From Citricoccus sp. SGAir0253 (GTDB lineage: Bacteria > Actinomycetota > Actinomycetes > Actinomycetales > Micrococcaceae): a stretch of DNA of 64,000 bases. Positions 1-8,483 of the stretch are shown piece by piece. The stretch is from positions 2,480,001-2,544,000 of the forward strand of contig NZ_CP039424.1 of the NCBI RefSeq assembly GCF_005877055.1, written 5' to 3'. The notes beneath the pieces are model-generated. The model did not search any database. It saw only the letters and a program-made list of their open reading frames with translations, and had not been told where the DNA came from. The position numbers were made by a program, and so were the translations under genes. Numbering within the stretch: the first letter of the stretch is position 1; every line of letters begins with the position of its first letter.

Positions 1-1061
1 GGGCCCCGGCCATGCTGACCATCCTGCGCTTCTGCCAGGGCCTGGGCCTGGGCGGCGAGTGGTCCGGGGCCGCCCTGCTGGCCACCGAGACCGCGCAGAA
101 GGGCAAGCGCGCCTGGGCGGCGATGTGGCCCCAGCTCGGCGCCCCGATCGGCTTCCTGCTGGCCAACGGCCTGTTCCTCATCCTCACCCTTTCCTTCGAC
201 CACGACTCCACGAACCCGGACATGGACGGCGCCTTCCTCACCTGGGTGTGGCGACTGCCGTTCCTGCTCTCCCTGGTCATGGTCGCGATCGGCCTGTACG
301 TCCGGGTCCGCCTGCAGGAGACCCCGGTCTTCCGCCGCGCCGTGGAGAACGACGAGCGCGTCAAGGCGCCGCTGGGCGAGGTCTTCCGCAAGAACTGGTG
401 GGAGCTCATCCTGGGCACCTTCATCATGCTGGCCACCTACGTGCTGTTCTACCTGATGACCACGTGGATCCTGTCCTACGCGATCGGCAACCCGGAGAAG
501 ACCGGCGGGCTGGGCGTGCCCTACTCCGACTTCCTGGTGCTCCAGCTGATCGGCATCCTGTTCTTCGCCGCGTTCGTGCCGGTGGCCGGCTGGCTCGCGG
601 ACCGCTTCGGGCGCAAGCCCACCCTGGTCGTCATCACGGCCCTGCTGCTCGCCTTCGGCCTGACCTTCGGCTGGTGGCTCAGCGCCGACTCGATCGGCCA
701 GGGCACGGACCTGAACACCGTCCAGATGATGCTCTTCCTCATCGTGGGCATGACGCTCATGGGCCTGACCTTCGGCCCAATGTCCGCCATCCTGCCGGAG
801 CTGTTCCCCACCAACACGCGGTACACGGGCTCCGGGATCGCCTACAACGTCTCCTCCATCCTCGGCGCGGCGCTCACCCCGTTCGTCGCCGCCTGGCTGG
901 TGCAGGCCTACTCGGTCGCCCACGTGGGCTACTACCTCTCCGCCGCCTCCGTGCTGACGCTCCTCGCCCTCGTGCTGTCCCCCGAGACGAGGACGAAGTC
1001 GCTCGACTCGGACGGCGCCGCCTCGCGGGCCATCTCCGAGGAGATCGTCTCCGAGCCGTGA
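1..1061 (+). CDS. MFS transporter, metabolite:H+ symporter type (5' end cut by window)
   Basis: Membrane carrier that should move an organic acid, osmolyte or similar solute with protons. The reading frame is open to the left edge (codons from base 3), so the true start lies outside. The first visible residues carry the R-F-x-Q-G-x-G-x-G-G-E-W loop that follows TM4 in the metabolite:H+ symporter family (ShiA, ProP, KgtP), so about 100 residues are missing. A second-half loop G-W-L-A-D-R-F-G-R-K lies near base 590, and the remaining hydrophobic segments fit TM4-TM12. The gene ends on TGA just before a strong hairpin. The substrate cannot be told from sequence. Family assignment is confident. 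Confidence 0.9.
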   Translation, partial: APAMLTILRFCQGLGLGGEWSGAALLATETAQKGKRAWAAMWPQLGAPIGFLLANGLFLILTLSFDHDSTNPDMDGAFLTWVWRLPFLLSLVMVAIGLYVRVRLQETPVFRRAVENDERVKAPLGEVFRKNWWELILGTFIMLATYVLFYLMTTWILSYAIGNPEKTGGLGVPYSDFLVLQLIGILFFAAFVPVAGWLADRFGRKPTLVVITALLLAFGLTFGWWLSADSIGQGTDLNTVQMMLFLIVGMTLMGLTFGPMSAILPELFPTNTRYTGSGIAYNVSSILGAALTPFVAAWLVQAYSVAHVGYYLSAASVLTLLALVLSPETRTKSLDSDGAASRAISEEIVSEP

Positions 1062-1087
1062 CCGGAGGGGGTTCGTCCCCCTCGGCC

Positions 1088-1134
1088 CGACGCCGGCCCG
1101 GCACCCTCAACGCGAGGGTGCCGGGCCGGCGTCG
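1088..1134. terminator. Perfect 21-bp hairpin, probable bidirectional terminator
   Basis: Perfect inverted repeat 1088-1108 / 1114-1134 with a 5-nt loop, between the MFS gene and the convergent small membrane gene, whose stop lies inside it. There is no T-run, which is usual in high-GC actinobacteria. Confidence 0.8.
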
Positions 1135-1435
1135 TCCCCGGGGCGCGAGGGGCCTCCGGCGGTGCCCGCGGGGTCCCCTGCGGTGCGCGCGAGGACGAGC
1201 AGGCGCCGGCCGGCGAGCACCGCGAACACGGACCACGGCAGCAGGGAGGCCAGCGCGAACACCAGGCCCACGACCCCGGCATTGGAGGGCACGGCCATCA
1301 GGGCGGCGGCGACGAGCCCCCCCCCCCCCCCACGATCAGCACCACGCTCGCCAGGGCGGCCCACCCGCCCAGGCGCACGAGGCCCGCGAAGCGCCGCACG
1401 TCCGGCAGGACGGCGGCGGCGTCGACGACGGTCAT
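1107..1435 (-). pseudogene. Small two-TM membrane protein split by a 15-nt G tract (phase-variable or broken)
   Basis: Start ATG at 1435 with a GGGAGGAA ribosome site. The frame gives M-T-V-V-D, then a hydrophobic segment A-A-L-A-S-V-V-L-I-V, then runs into a 15-G homopolymer (coding strand of 1317-1331) and stops 10 codons later after G5-S-S-P-P-P. In the +1/-2 frame after the tract, a second hydrophobic stretch continues (about N-A-G-V-V-G-L-V-F-A-L, then L-L-P-W-S-V-F-A-V) to a TGA at 1107. A tract of 13 or 16 would join the halves into a protein of about 108 residues with two membrane segments. Either the tract is miscounted, or the gene is switched by slippage. Function unknown. Confidence 0.6.
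1317..1331. repeat. Homopolymer tract C15 (G15 on coding strand)
   Basis: Fifteen consecutive C on the + strand, the longest homopolymer I see in the window, located inside the small membrane gene where its reading frame breaks. Confidence 0.95.
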
Positions 1436-1557
1436 GGTTCCTCCCGAGTGGTCCCGCCCCGCCCGGGGGCGGCCCCTGGCCTCTGGCGCACCCGGCGGGA
1501 GCCGTGCCACGCTGGCGCGCAGGATCGGGCGCGTCGTTCCGGAAGGGGTGTGCTGGC

Positions 1558-2280
1558 ATGCCGATGACATCACGGCGCCTGGTCCGGTGGGTAGGGCTGT
1601 GCGCCGCGGCGGAGGCCCTCGGGATGACGGCCGCGGCGCTCGCCGCCCGGCTCGGCGCGGACTGGGGTGCCGAGGCCGCGGGGCCGGGCACCGGTGCCGC
1701 GCTCGCCCTGGTCGTGGCCGCGGGGATCCTCGAGGGCGCCGCGGTGGGAGCGGCCCAAACCGCCGCCCTGGGCCGTGAGGTGCACGGGCTGCGCCGCGGA
1801 CGCTGGACGGTCGTCACCGTGCTGGTCGCCGGGCTCGGCTGGGCCGCGGCCTCGGCCCCGGCGGTGCTCTCCGCTCCCGGGGACGCCGGGGAACCGCCCT
1901 GGCCGCTCGTGCTGGCCGGGGCCGCCGCGCTCGGCGCCGTCATGGGCGCGGTGCTCGGGGCGGCCCAGTCGGTGGTGCTGCGCCCGGCTGTGGCGCACCC
2001 CTGGCGGTGGGCGCTCGTCAGCACGGTGGCCTGGACACCGGCCATGGCCGTCATCTTCCTCGGCGCCACCACGGCCCCCGCCGCGTGGCCCCTGCCCGCG
2101 GTGGTGCTGCTCGGCACGGTGACCGGGGTGGCCGCCGGCGCGGTGCTGGGCCTGTTGTGCGGGCTGTTCTCCCCGGTGGTCTCCCCCCCGGTGGCCGGGG
2201 CCGGCGGTGCCGCCGGCCCCGGCGTCCCCGTGACGCCTACAGGGCGCCGCGCTCCCACGGCCCGGTCACCGCGTAGGTGA
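1558..2280 (+). CDS. Unknown integral membrane protein, 240 aa
   Basis: Not recognised. The start ATG at 1558 follows GGAAGGGG; an ATG two codons later is an alternative. Long Ala/Gly/Val-rich hydrophobic segments suggest four to five membrane spans. Two stretches resemble each other (I-L-E-G-A-A-V-G-A-A-Q and V-M-G-A-V-L-G-A-A-Q), each followed by a basic or polar turn, so the protein may contain an internal duplication. The final 44 nt overlap the 3' end of the convergent PhoX-type gene, so the two transcripts are antisense to each other there. No catalytic motif seen. Confidence 0.7.
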   Translation: MPMTSRRLVRWVGLCAAAEALGMTAAALAARLGADWGAEAAGPGTGAALALVVAAGILEGAAVGAAQTAALGREVHGLRRGRWTVVTVLVAGLGWAAASAPAVLSAPGDAGEPPWPLVLAGAAALGAVMGAVLGAAQSVVLRPAVAHPWRWALVSTVAWTPAMAVIFLGATTAPAAWPLPAVVLLGTVTGVAAGAVLGLLCGLFSPVVSPPVAGAGGAAGPGVPVTPTGRRAPTARSPRR

Positions 2281-3583
2281 TGCCGGGGGTCTGGACGTTG
2301 AAGAACAGGATCCGCCCGTCCGGGCTGAACGTGGCCCCCGCGAGTTCGCTCGTGTTGTCCGAGGCCAGTTCCGCCAGGTCGAAGATCAGCCCGTCCGGGG
2401 TGATCCCGCGCAACAGGTCCTTGCCGCCGCCGTCCTCGCACAGCACCAGTCCGCCGGTGTTGGGCGACACGCACAGGTTGTCCGGGCTCTGCAGCACGTC
2501 CGGGTCGGTGGACTCGTAGACCAGCACCAGCTGGCCGCCGGACGTGCCGCGCGGACGGTACTCCCAGACCTGGCCGAGGCCGGCGTCGCCGCCGCTCGTG
2601 GAGTTGACGTAGATCGAGCCGTCCCCGTACCAGGCCCCCTCCAGTCGGGCGAAGACGGCGCCGCCGAGGGCGTGGCCCTGCTTGAAGACGGCCAGGCTGT
2701 CGTCGCTGTCCGGATCCGGGTCGGCGATGTCCACCCACTCGACGGGCAGCGGCGTGCCGGGTCGCTGGCTGTACCGGGTGTCGTACTGCGGCCGATCCTT
2801 GACGGCCATCATCTGCAGGCGCCCGCCGGCAGCGAGGTCCTGCGGGTCCTCCGGCAGGAACCGGTAGAAGCCGGAGGTGCCGCGGTCCTCCGTCTCATAG
2901 ACGATGCCGGTGGAGGGGTCGATCGCGACGGCCTCGTGCGTGAACCGGCCCATGGCCTTCAGCGGCACGGGATCGACGGGCGAGGTGGCGTCCGCGGGCA
3001 CCTCGAAGACGTAGCCGTGTGGTCGCTCGACGTCGAGGCCCGTGAAGGTCTCCTCACAGGAGAGCCAGGTGCCGGCCGGCGTCGGGCCGCCGGCACAGTT
3101 GCGAATGGTCCCGGTCAGCGAGGGGTACGCGCTCACGAGCGCCATGGCCCGGGGATCGAAGACGAGGTTGGTGGTGCCGCCGGCGGCCGACGGGTCGTAG
3201 CTGTTGGCGCCGAAGGCCGCGCCCTGGGAGTTCTCGTGGTTGCGCACCAGGTTGATCATCCCGTCCCGGCCCGGGAACGCGGCCATGCCGTCGTGCTTGC
3301 CGGGCGTGGGGGTGCCGTCGCTCATGACCGACCCGGTGTGGCCGAAGGCCACGTAGGAGAAGCCGGCGGGCAGCAGCAGCTCGCCGCCCGGGGCTGGCTC
3401 GAGGGGGCCGTAGCCACCGTTGTCCGGCGCCTGCATGGTGTCGTCGCCCCGGGTGCGGCCCTGGGCGGCGTGGGCGGTGTTGCCCATGAGGGCGGACAGC
3501 GCCGCCGCCGCGGTGAGCGTGCCGCCGGCGAGGAAGCCGCGGCGGCCGAGGCGGGAGGCCGCCGCGCTGGTGGAAGTGGTCAT
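2237..3583 (-). CDS. PhoX-family (DUF839) phosphatase, Tat-exported
   Basis: Predicted secreted Ca/Fe-dependent phosphatase of the PhoX/DUF839 family, releasing phosphate from organic esters outside the membrane. Start ATG at 3583 with AGGAGG seven to twelve bases upstream. The N-terminus has a twin-arginine signal (S-R-L-G-R-R-G-F-L-A-G-G) followed by a hydrophobic stretch and an A-H-A-A cleavage region near residue 37. Family motifs visible: L-V-R-N-H-E, F-T-H-E-A-V-A-I-D-P with Y-E-T-E-D-R, and D-N-L-C-V-S-P with C-E-D-G-G-G. Length of 448 aa is on the short side for the family, as in actinobacterial members. No Pho box recognised. Exact substrate not known. Confidence 0.88.
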   Translation of the reverse strand: MTTSTSAAASRLGRRGFLAGGTLTAAAALSALMGNTAHAAQGRTRGDDTMQAPDNGGYGPLEPAPGGELLLPAGFSYVAFGHTGSVMSDGTPTPGKHDGMAAFPGRDGMINLVRNHENSQGAAFGANSYDPSAAGGTTNLVFDPRAMALVSAYPSLTGTIRNCAGGPTPAGTWLSCEETFTGLDVERPHGYVFEVPADATSPVDPVPLKAMGRFTHEAVAIDPSTGIVYETEDRGTSGFYRFLPEDPQDLAAGGRLQMMAVKDRPQYDTRYSQRPGTPLPVEWVDIADPDPDSDDSLAVFKQGHALGGAVFARLEGAWYGDGSIYVNSTSGGDAGLGQVWEYRPRGTSGGQLVLVYESTDPDVLQSPDNLCVSPNTGGLVLCEDGGGKDLLRGITPDGLIFDLAELASDNTSELAGATFSPDGRILFFNVQTPGITYAVTGPWERGAL

Positions 3584-3788
3584 GATGGAAGGCCCTCCTG
3601 CGGGTGGATGGGGGATCTGGCCTCCCCAGACCACCGGGGCCGGGTGAACGGGTGGCCGGGCGCAGGTGAACGGGCCGCCCGCTGCGGGTGAAGACTGCCG
3701 GGGCGCACCGGTTCCCGGCCCCTGTCCCGCCGCGGCGTGCCCCGCTAGGGTCGACCCACCCCTGCCCCCGGAGTCCCTGGGAGTCCCC

Positions 3789-4868
3789 ATGACCGCCCTC
3801 TCCCCCACGCCCGCGGCGCCGGCCCGGCACTGGTGGCACGCCGCCCTGGAGCGCACCACGGCCCTGGCCCGGACCGTCCGCGCCGGGTTCGCCCGGCGGT
3901 TGGCCGCCCGACGCCGGCGCGACGGTCTCGGGGCGAGCGGCGGTCCGCCCGCCCCGTCCATTCCGTCCGCGCCGGAGGCGCAGCACCGTGCCATCGTGCG
4001 GCCGGGCCGAGGCCGGACCGCAGGCGCGCTCACCGGACTCCTCGCCGTCGTCGCCACCGGCTCCAGCGCCGCGGGACTGCTGCTGCCGGACCTGTACGGG
4101 AACCCCGCCTCGAGGGCCGCGATGTTCCGCGGCCTGGACCTGGTCACGCTCGCCGTGGCCGGGCCGGGGCTGCTGGGCGGCTGGTGGCTCGCGGAGCGGG
4201 GGTCCCTGCGCGGCCGGCTGCTGTGGTCGGGAACGCTCGCCTACATCCTGTACACCTCCGTGCTGTCCGTGTTCGGGCTCGGGTCCACCGCCACGTTCCT
4301 GCTCCACGTCGCGGCGCTGGTCCTGTCCGCCGCCGCGCTCGTCCTCGTGCTGCGGACAGCGGACCCGGACCAGGTCGCGGCGCGGTCCGTGGGCCGACTT
4401 CCGGCCCGGATCGCCGCGGCCGTCCTGGGGCTGCTGGGCGGTGGACTCGGCGGCACGTGGACATTCTTCGCGGTCCGCGAGGCCCTGACCGGGGCACCCC
4501 CGGAGGAGAGCCTGCTCGTCCAGACTCCCGAGGGGATCCAACTGGCCTACGCCGCCGACCTGGTCCTCGTGGTGCCGTCCTACCTGGTGGCCGCCGTGCT
4601 GCTGTGGCGCGGCCTGTCCTGGGGCCACCTGCTGGGTGGCACGCTGCTGGTCTCCGGGCTCCTCCAGCAGCTCGGGTACCTCGCCGAGCTGGCCGGGCAG
4701 GCCCGCGCCGGCATCCCGGGCGCCGCCGGCACCGACCCCCAGGAGCCGGCCGTCGTGGCCGCCTACGTCATCGGCGCCGCCGCGCTGCTGGTGTCGGGCA
4801 CGTCGCGCCGGTCGCACACCGTCCGCGCAGTTCCCCTTGCCCCGCCCGCACGGCTCCCGACCGCCTGA
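3789..4868 (+). CDS. Unknown multi-spanning membrane protein, 359 aa
   Basis: Not recognised. I chose ATG 3789 because the frame upstream is not coding-like and TAGGGT about 40 nt upstream could be its -10 box. The first 70 residues are basic and Pro/Ala-rich, presumably cytosolic. Then follow about eight hydrophobic segments, starting with A-L-T-G-L-L-A-V-V-A-T-G. A-Y-I-L-Y-T-S-V-L-S-V-F is a clear central helix, and the tail after the last helix is short and basic. It is divergent from the PhoX gene and ends before a hairpin. No motif gives a function. Confidence 0.75.
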   Translation: MTALSPTPAAPARHWWHAALERTTALARTVRAGFARRLAARRRRDGLGASGGPPAPSIPSAPEAQHRAIVRPGRGRTAGALTGLLAVVATGSSAAGLLLPDLYGNPASRAAMFRGLDLVTLAVAGPGLLGGWWLAERGSLRGRLLWSGTLAYILYTSVLSVFGLGSTATFLLHVAALVLSAAALVLVLRTADPDQVAARSVGRLPARIAAAVLGLLGGGLGGTWTFFAVREALTGAPPEESLLVQTPEGIQLAYAADLVLVVPSYLVAAVLLWRGLSWGHLLGGTLLVSGLLQQLGYLAELAGQARAGIPGAAGTDPQEPAVVAAYVIGAAALLVSGTSRRSHTVRAVPLAPPARLPTA

Positions 4869-4876
4869 CCCCGGTC

Positions 4877-4911
4877 GCCGGGCCGCAGTGGCCTCGCCGC
4901 GGCGGCCCGGC
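4877..4911. terminator. Hairpin after the 359-aa membrane protein
   Basis: Perfect 10-bp inverted repeat 4877-4886 / 4902-4911 with a 15-nt loop, directly downstream of the stop at 4868 and before the next promoter. Confidence 0.5.
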
Positions 4912-4957
4912 CTCGGAGGCCGGGGGCCACGCCTGTCCGGCGCCAGCGGGCCGGTGC

Positions 4958-4963
4958 TAGCCT
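4958..4963 (+). promoter_or_regulatory. -10 box TAGCCT, leaderless start for the beta-CASP gene
   Basis: TAGCCT ends 6 nt before ATG 4970; there is no room for a ribosome site in the transcript, so the mRNA should start at or near the ATG. Confidence 0.5.
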
Positions 4964-4969
4964 CCGGCC

Positions 4970-6355
4970 ATGGCGCAGCACACGCCCCCGCGGACCGGAC
5001 CCACCCTGCGGTTCCTCGGCGGCGCGGACACCGTGACCGGCTCCCGGTTCCTCGTCGAGACCGCCTCCACCCGCGTGCTCGTGGACTGCGGCATGTTCCA
5101 GGGCCTGAAGGTGCTGCGCGAACGCAACCGGGCGGACTTCCCCGTCCCGCCCGGCTCGATCGACGCGGTGGTGCTCACGCACGCCCACCTCGACCACACC
5201 GGGTACGTGCCCGCCCTCGTCCGCGACGGCTTCCGCGGGCCCGTCTACGCCACCGCCGGGACCACCGACCTGGCCGCGATCATGCTCCCGGACAGCGGGT
5301 ACCTCGCCGAGGAGGAGGCCCGGCGGGCCGCGCACCACGGCTACTCGCGCCACGCGGCCCCGCGCCCCCTGTACACCGCGGCGGACGCGGAGCGCTCCCT
5401 GGCCAGCTTCGTCCCCGTGGACGTGGACGTCCCGACGGCCATCGGCGAGGACGTCCGCTTCACCCTCGTGCCGGCCGGCCACATCCTCGGCGCCGCCGGC
5501 GTCCGGCTCGAGGTGGCCGGGCGCACGGTGCGCTTCACCGGGGACCTCGGCCGCCGGCACGACCCGCTCATGCACCCGCCCCGGCCCCTGGAGCGGGTCG
5601 ACGTCCTCGTCTCCGAGTCCACCTACGGGGACCGGCGCCACCCGCAGGAGGACCCGGAGGACGTCCTGGCCGACGTGGTGCGGCGCACCGCGCAGCGGGG
5701 CGGCGTGGTCCTCGTCCCGGCCTTCGCCGTGGGCCGCACCGAGACGGTCCTCTACCACCTCTCCCGGCTGATCGAGGCCGGCCGGATCCCCGAGATCCCG
5801 GTCTACCTGAACAGCCCCATGGCCGTCGACGCGGCCGCCATCTACCAGCGCTACCCCGAGGAGCACCGGCTGGACCCGGCGGCGCTGCGCCGGATGTACG
5901 CGCTCGCCCGCCTGGTCCGGGACCCGGACGAGTCGCGGCTGCTGAACGTCCGCGGCGGCCCGATGATCATCCTCTCGGCGAGCGGCATGCTCACCGGGGG
6001 CCGGATCCTGCACCACGTGGCCTCGTACGGTCCCGACCGCCGCAACGCCATCGTGCTCACCGGCTACCAGGCCGTGGGCACGCGCGGGTCCGCGCTGCTC
6101 GGCGGCGCGGAGTCCCTGCGCATCTTCGGCCAGGACGTGCCCATCCACGCGGAGGTGGTGTCCATCGACGGCCTGTCCGCGCACGCCGACGCGGACGAGC
6201 TCTTCGGCTGGATGGCGGCCGCCCCGCACCCCCCGCAGTCGACCTACCTCGTGCACGGGGAGCGCACGGCGTCCGACGCCCTGCGCGCGCGGCTGCAGCG
6301 GACGCTCGGCTGGCGGGTGCGCACGCCGGAGCACCTCGAGCGCGTGCGGCTGTGA
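4970..6355 (+). CDS. Metallo-beta-lactamase/beta-CASP RNA-processing-type hydrolase
   Basis: Zinc-dependent phosphodiesterase of the CPSF73-like beta-CASP group, proteins that cut or trim RNA; a precise bacterial substrate is not established. Zinc motif T-H-A-H-L-D-H-T-G-Y at about residues 68-77, a further His in P-A-G-H-I-L-G-A, and Asp in F-T-G-D-L-G-R-R. The beta-CASP part (from about residue 215) has P-A-F-A-V-G-R-T-E, I-I-L-S-A-S-G-M-L-T-G-G and a C-terminal RNA-specificity segment with S-A-H-A-D. At 461 aa it has the normal length. It stands alone between a terminator and a convergent small gene. Confidence 0.9.
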   Translation: MAQHTPPRTGPTLRFLGGADTVTGSRFLVETASTRVLVDCGMFQGLKVLRERNRADFPVPPGSIDAVVLTHAHLDHTGYVPALVRDGFRGPVYATAGTTDLAAIMLPDSGYLAEEEARRAAHHGYSRHAAPRPLYTAADAERSLASFVPVDVDVPTAIGEDVRFTLVPAGHILGAAGVRLEVAGRTVRFTGDLGRRHDPLMHPPRPLERVDVLVSESTYGDRRHPQEDPEDVLADVVRRTAQRGGVVLVPAFAVGRTETVLYHLSRLIEAGRIPEIPVYLNSPMAVDAAAIYQRYPEEHRLDPAALRRMYALARLVRDPDESRLLNVRGGPMIILSASGMLTGGRILHHVASYGPDRRNAIVLTGYQAVGTRGSALLGGAESLRIFGQDVPIHAEVVSIDGLSAHADADELFGWMAAAPHPPQSTYLVHGERTASDALRARLQRTLGWRVRTPEHLERVRL

Positions 6356-6374
6356 TCCTCCGGCGGCGATCCTC

Positions 6375-6411
6375 CGACGCCGGCCGCGGGGTCAGCGACG
6401 CCGGCCGCGGG
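6375..6411. repeat. 16-bp direct repeat straddling a stop codon
   Basis: 6375-6390 and 6396-6411 are identical, five bases apart. The right copy encodes the C-terminal Arg-rich end of the convergent 84-aa gene and the left copy lies just past its TGA, as if the gene end had been duplicated. Confidence 0.8.
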
Positions 6412-6646
6412 CGAAGTACAGGATGGGCCCGAGGAAGTTCAGGCCGATCACCACCGCCCACACCCCCTTGGGGCCGTTGACCTGCTCGGCCGGCCGCCGG
6501 GCCAGGTCCGCCCAGGCCGTGGCGGCGAGCGAGAGCTGCACGGAGCCCAGGGTCAGCACGGCCGCCTGCTGGCGCGGCGTCAGGTCGCTCCAGCGCCGGG
6601 GCCTCCGGCGTCCCGGCCTCCTGCCCTTCCACGGACTGCGGTTCAT
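6392..6646 (-). CDS. PLDc_N-type small membrane protein, 84 aa
   Basis: Small protein with the phospholipase D N-terminal (PLDc_N) two-helix module. A basic N-terminus is followed by helix 1 (A-A-V-L-T-L-G-S-V-Q-L), the family signature R-P-A-E-Q-V-N-G-P-K-G-V-W, and helix 2 (V-V-I-G-L-N-F-L-G-P-I-L-Y-F-A). The role of stand-alone copies is unknown. The ATG at 6646 overlaps the stop of the upstream DUF4389 gene (ATGA), and an AGAGGAGG ribosome site lies inside that gene, so the two are translationally coupled. Confidence 0.85.
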   Translation of the reverse strand: MNRSPWKGRRPGRRRPRRWSDLTPRQQAAVLTLGSVQLSLAATAWADLARRPAEQVNGPKGVWAVVIGLNFLGPILYFARGRRR

Positions 6647-8403
6647 GGTCCCTCCTCTGCTCGGGGATCGGTGCCGGCCGCCGGCGGCGGTCCGGGAGGC
6701 GTCGTCACGGGCCCGGGCGCCCACCCGGGGTCCACGGGGCCCTGGTCCAGCCGGAACGGCGGGTACTCGTCCCGCAGCAGCAACACGTACGCCGCCACCC
6801 GGAAGCTCCAGCGGTCCAGGCCCACCACGAGGTCGAACAACCCGGTGCGGTAGCGGCCGGTGAACAGCAGCACGACGGCGGCGATGAGCACGAGCAGCCC
6901 CACCAGCGAGGGACCCCAGGCCGCCCGGTCCCCGGGCCCGTCCGCCCACCGCGCGCCGGTCCCGCCCGTGAGGATGCCCACGACCACCAGGTGGGGCAGC
7001 GCCAGCAGCCACCACTTCACGAGCACCAGCCCGCGCGAGAGCCGCTCCGGATAGGCCACGTCCAGCGCCGCGGGGTAGGGCGCGGGGGCCAGGCTGAACG
7101 GCGGGTACCGGTCGGTGCCGAGGGCGGAGTAGCCGTAGAAGCCCACCCGCCAACTCCAGCGCAGCACCCCGACGGCGAAGGCGAACCACGCCCGCGGGTA
7201 CCGTCCCGTGACGAGCACGGCGAGGCCGGCGGCGACCGTGGTGACCACCAGGGCGAACCACAGCAGCGCCAGGACGAGGTAGTGCGGGATGGCCAGCAGC
7301 CACTTCACGAGCCACAGGCCGCGGGACAGCGGCTCGTCGAGGATGCCGCCGATCCGCAGCGGGTAGGCCCCGGGCACCGCGCGGACGGGTGCGGGCTCGG
7401 CGGCGGCCGCCGCCCCCGGACCCCGACGGCGGCCCGCGGCCTCCGCGCGCGCGGCCGGGTCGATGTCCCGCCCCAGCCCGGCGGCGCCGAGCAGCAGCAG
7501 CGGGACCCCGACGACGAGCCCGGCGATCCCCGCCCACAGCAGCCCCGTCCCGACGGGGCCGAGGAGGCCGGAGCGGGCGCCTGCCCGCACGTCCACCCAG
7601 ACCGGCTGGCCGGCGTCGGCGTCCATGACCACGAGCGTCCACCGGCCGGGCCCGGGCACCCACTCCAGGGCCTGCTCGCCGGGGCCCGTGGCGGAGGCGA
7701 CCCAGAAGTCCTGCGCCGCCGGCTCGGCCGGCCGCCGGTCGCCGTCGACGGTGCGCCCGCTGTCCGCCCGGTCCGGACGGTCCGCGTCACGGTCCCCCCA
7801 CCGCGGGGCGCCGTCCGGGCCGGTGCCGGCGCCCCAGCCGGTGCCCGGCGCCCACCCGGGCCAGTCACGCGGACCCCAGGCACCCGCGCCCCCGCCGCCG
7901 GGAGTCCAGCCGGACACACCCCAGCCGGAGGGATCCCACGGTCCCCGGCCCCAGGCACCCGGACCCAGCACGGTGTGCCGCACGCCGTCCAGGTACGCCG
8001 CGGCCCGGTCGGCCGGGGCGATGCCGACGAAGACGTCCCGGCCCGGCACCACCGAGGCGGCGCGGACCTGCACCGTGAGCAGGTCGCCGGCTGCGGGCCC
8101 GGGGGCGCCGTCCGCGCCGTCCGGTCCCCCCAGCACGACCGGCGCGGTCGCGAGGGCGTACCCGGTGGACTGCAGCCGCCGGACGTCGCCGACGACGAAG
8201 CCGCCGTCGCGCTGCTCAGCCCCGGCCCGCAGCACGGCGGCGCCGGCGACGGTGAGGCCGAGGCCGGCCATCGCCAGCAGGACGCCGATCACCAGCAGGG
8301 CCCACTGGCCCGGGCGCGTGCGGGCCGGGAGGGGCGCGGGGAAGGACGAGCCGGAGGGGCCCGCGGGGAGGGGTCCGGGCGGTGGTGCGGACGGTGCGGA
8401 CAT
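6643..8403 (-). CDS. DUF4389-containing membrane protein with two DUF4389 copies, 586 aa
   Basis: Membrane protein of unknown function. Start ATG 8403, with CAGGAG upstream; an in-frame ATG six codons earlier is less likely. One helix lies at about residues 34-58, then a long extracytoplasmic-type region with a Gly/Trp/Pro-rich low-complexity part (W-G-x-G-P-W repeats, about residues 145-200), and a helix near 290. Two copies of the DUF4389 unit follow: the first (about 345-430) contains L-S-R-G-L-W-L-V-K-W-L-L-A-I-P-H, the second (about 440-560) L-S-R-G-L-V-L-V-K-W-W-L-L-A-L-P-H. Each copy ends with a T-G-R-Y-R/P and R-W-S-W/F-R-V pattern. Overlaps the next gene by 4 nt. Confidence 0.85.
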   Translation of the reverse strand: MSAPSAPPPGPLPAGPSGSSFPAPLPARTRPGQWALLVIGVLLAMAGLGLTVAGAAVLRAGAEQRDGGFVVGDVRRLQSTGYALATAPVVLGGPDGADGAPGPAAGDLLTVQVRAASVVPGRDVFVGIAPADRAAAYLDGVRHTVLGPGAWGRGPWDPSGWGVSGWTPGGGGAGAWGPRDWPGWAPGTGWGAGTGPDGAPRWGDRDADRPDRADSGRTVDGDRRPAEPAAQDFWVASATGPGEQALEWVPGPGRWTLVVMDADAGQPVWVDVRAGARSGLLGPVGTGLLWAGIAGLVVGVPLLLLGAAGLGRDIDPAARAEAAGRRRGPGAAAAAEPAPVRAVPGAYPLRIGGILDEPLSRGLWLVKWLLAIPHYLVLALLWFALVVTTVAAGLAVLVTGRYPRAWFAFAVGVLRWSWRVGFYGYSALGTDRYPPFSLAPAPYPAALDVAYPERLSRGLVLVKWWLLALPHLVVVGILTGGTGARWADGPGDRAAWGPSLVGLLVLIAAVVLLFTGRYRTGLFDLVVGLDRWSFRVAAYVLLLRDEYPPFRLDQGPVDPGWAPGPVTTPPGPPPAAGTDPRAEEGP

Positions 8404-8483
8404 GGCGACTCCTGGGGGCACGGGTCAGCGCATGGCCCGCACTCTAGCGACGGCCCGCGGGGCGGGCCAGACCCGCCCGACCG

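Noticed and set aside
1107-2738. Minus-strand 543-codon open frame over the 240-aa membrane gene and the PhoX end
   Set aside because: Arg/Pro/Ala-rich shadow frame. Only its last about 70 codons matter, as the second half of the small split membrane gene.
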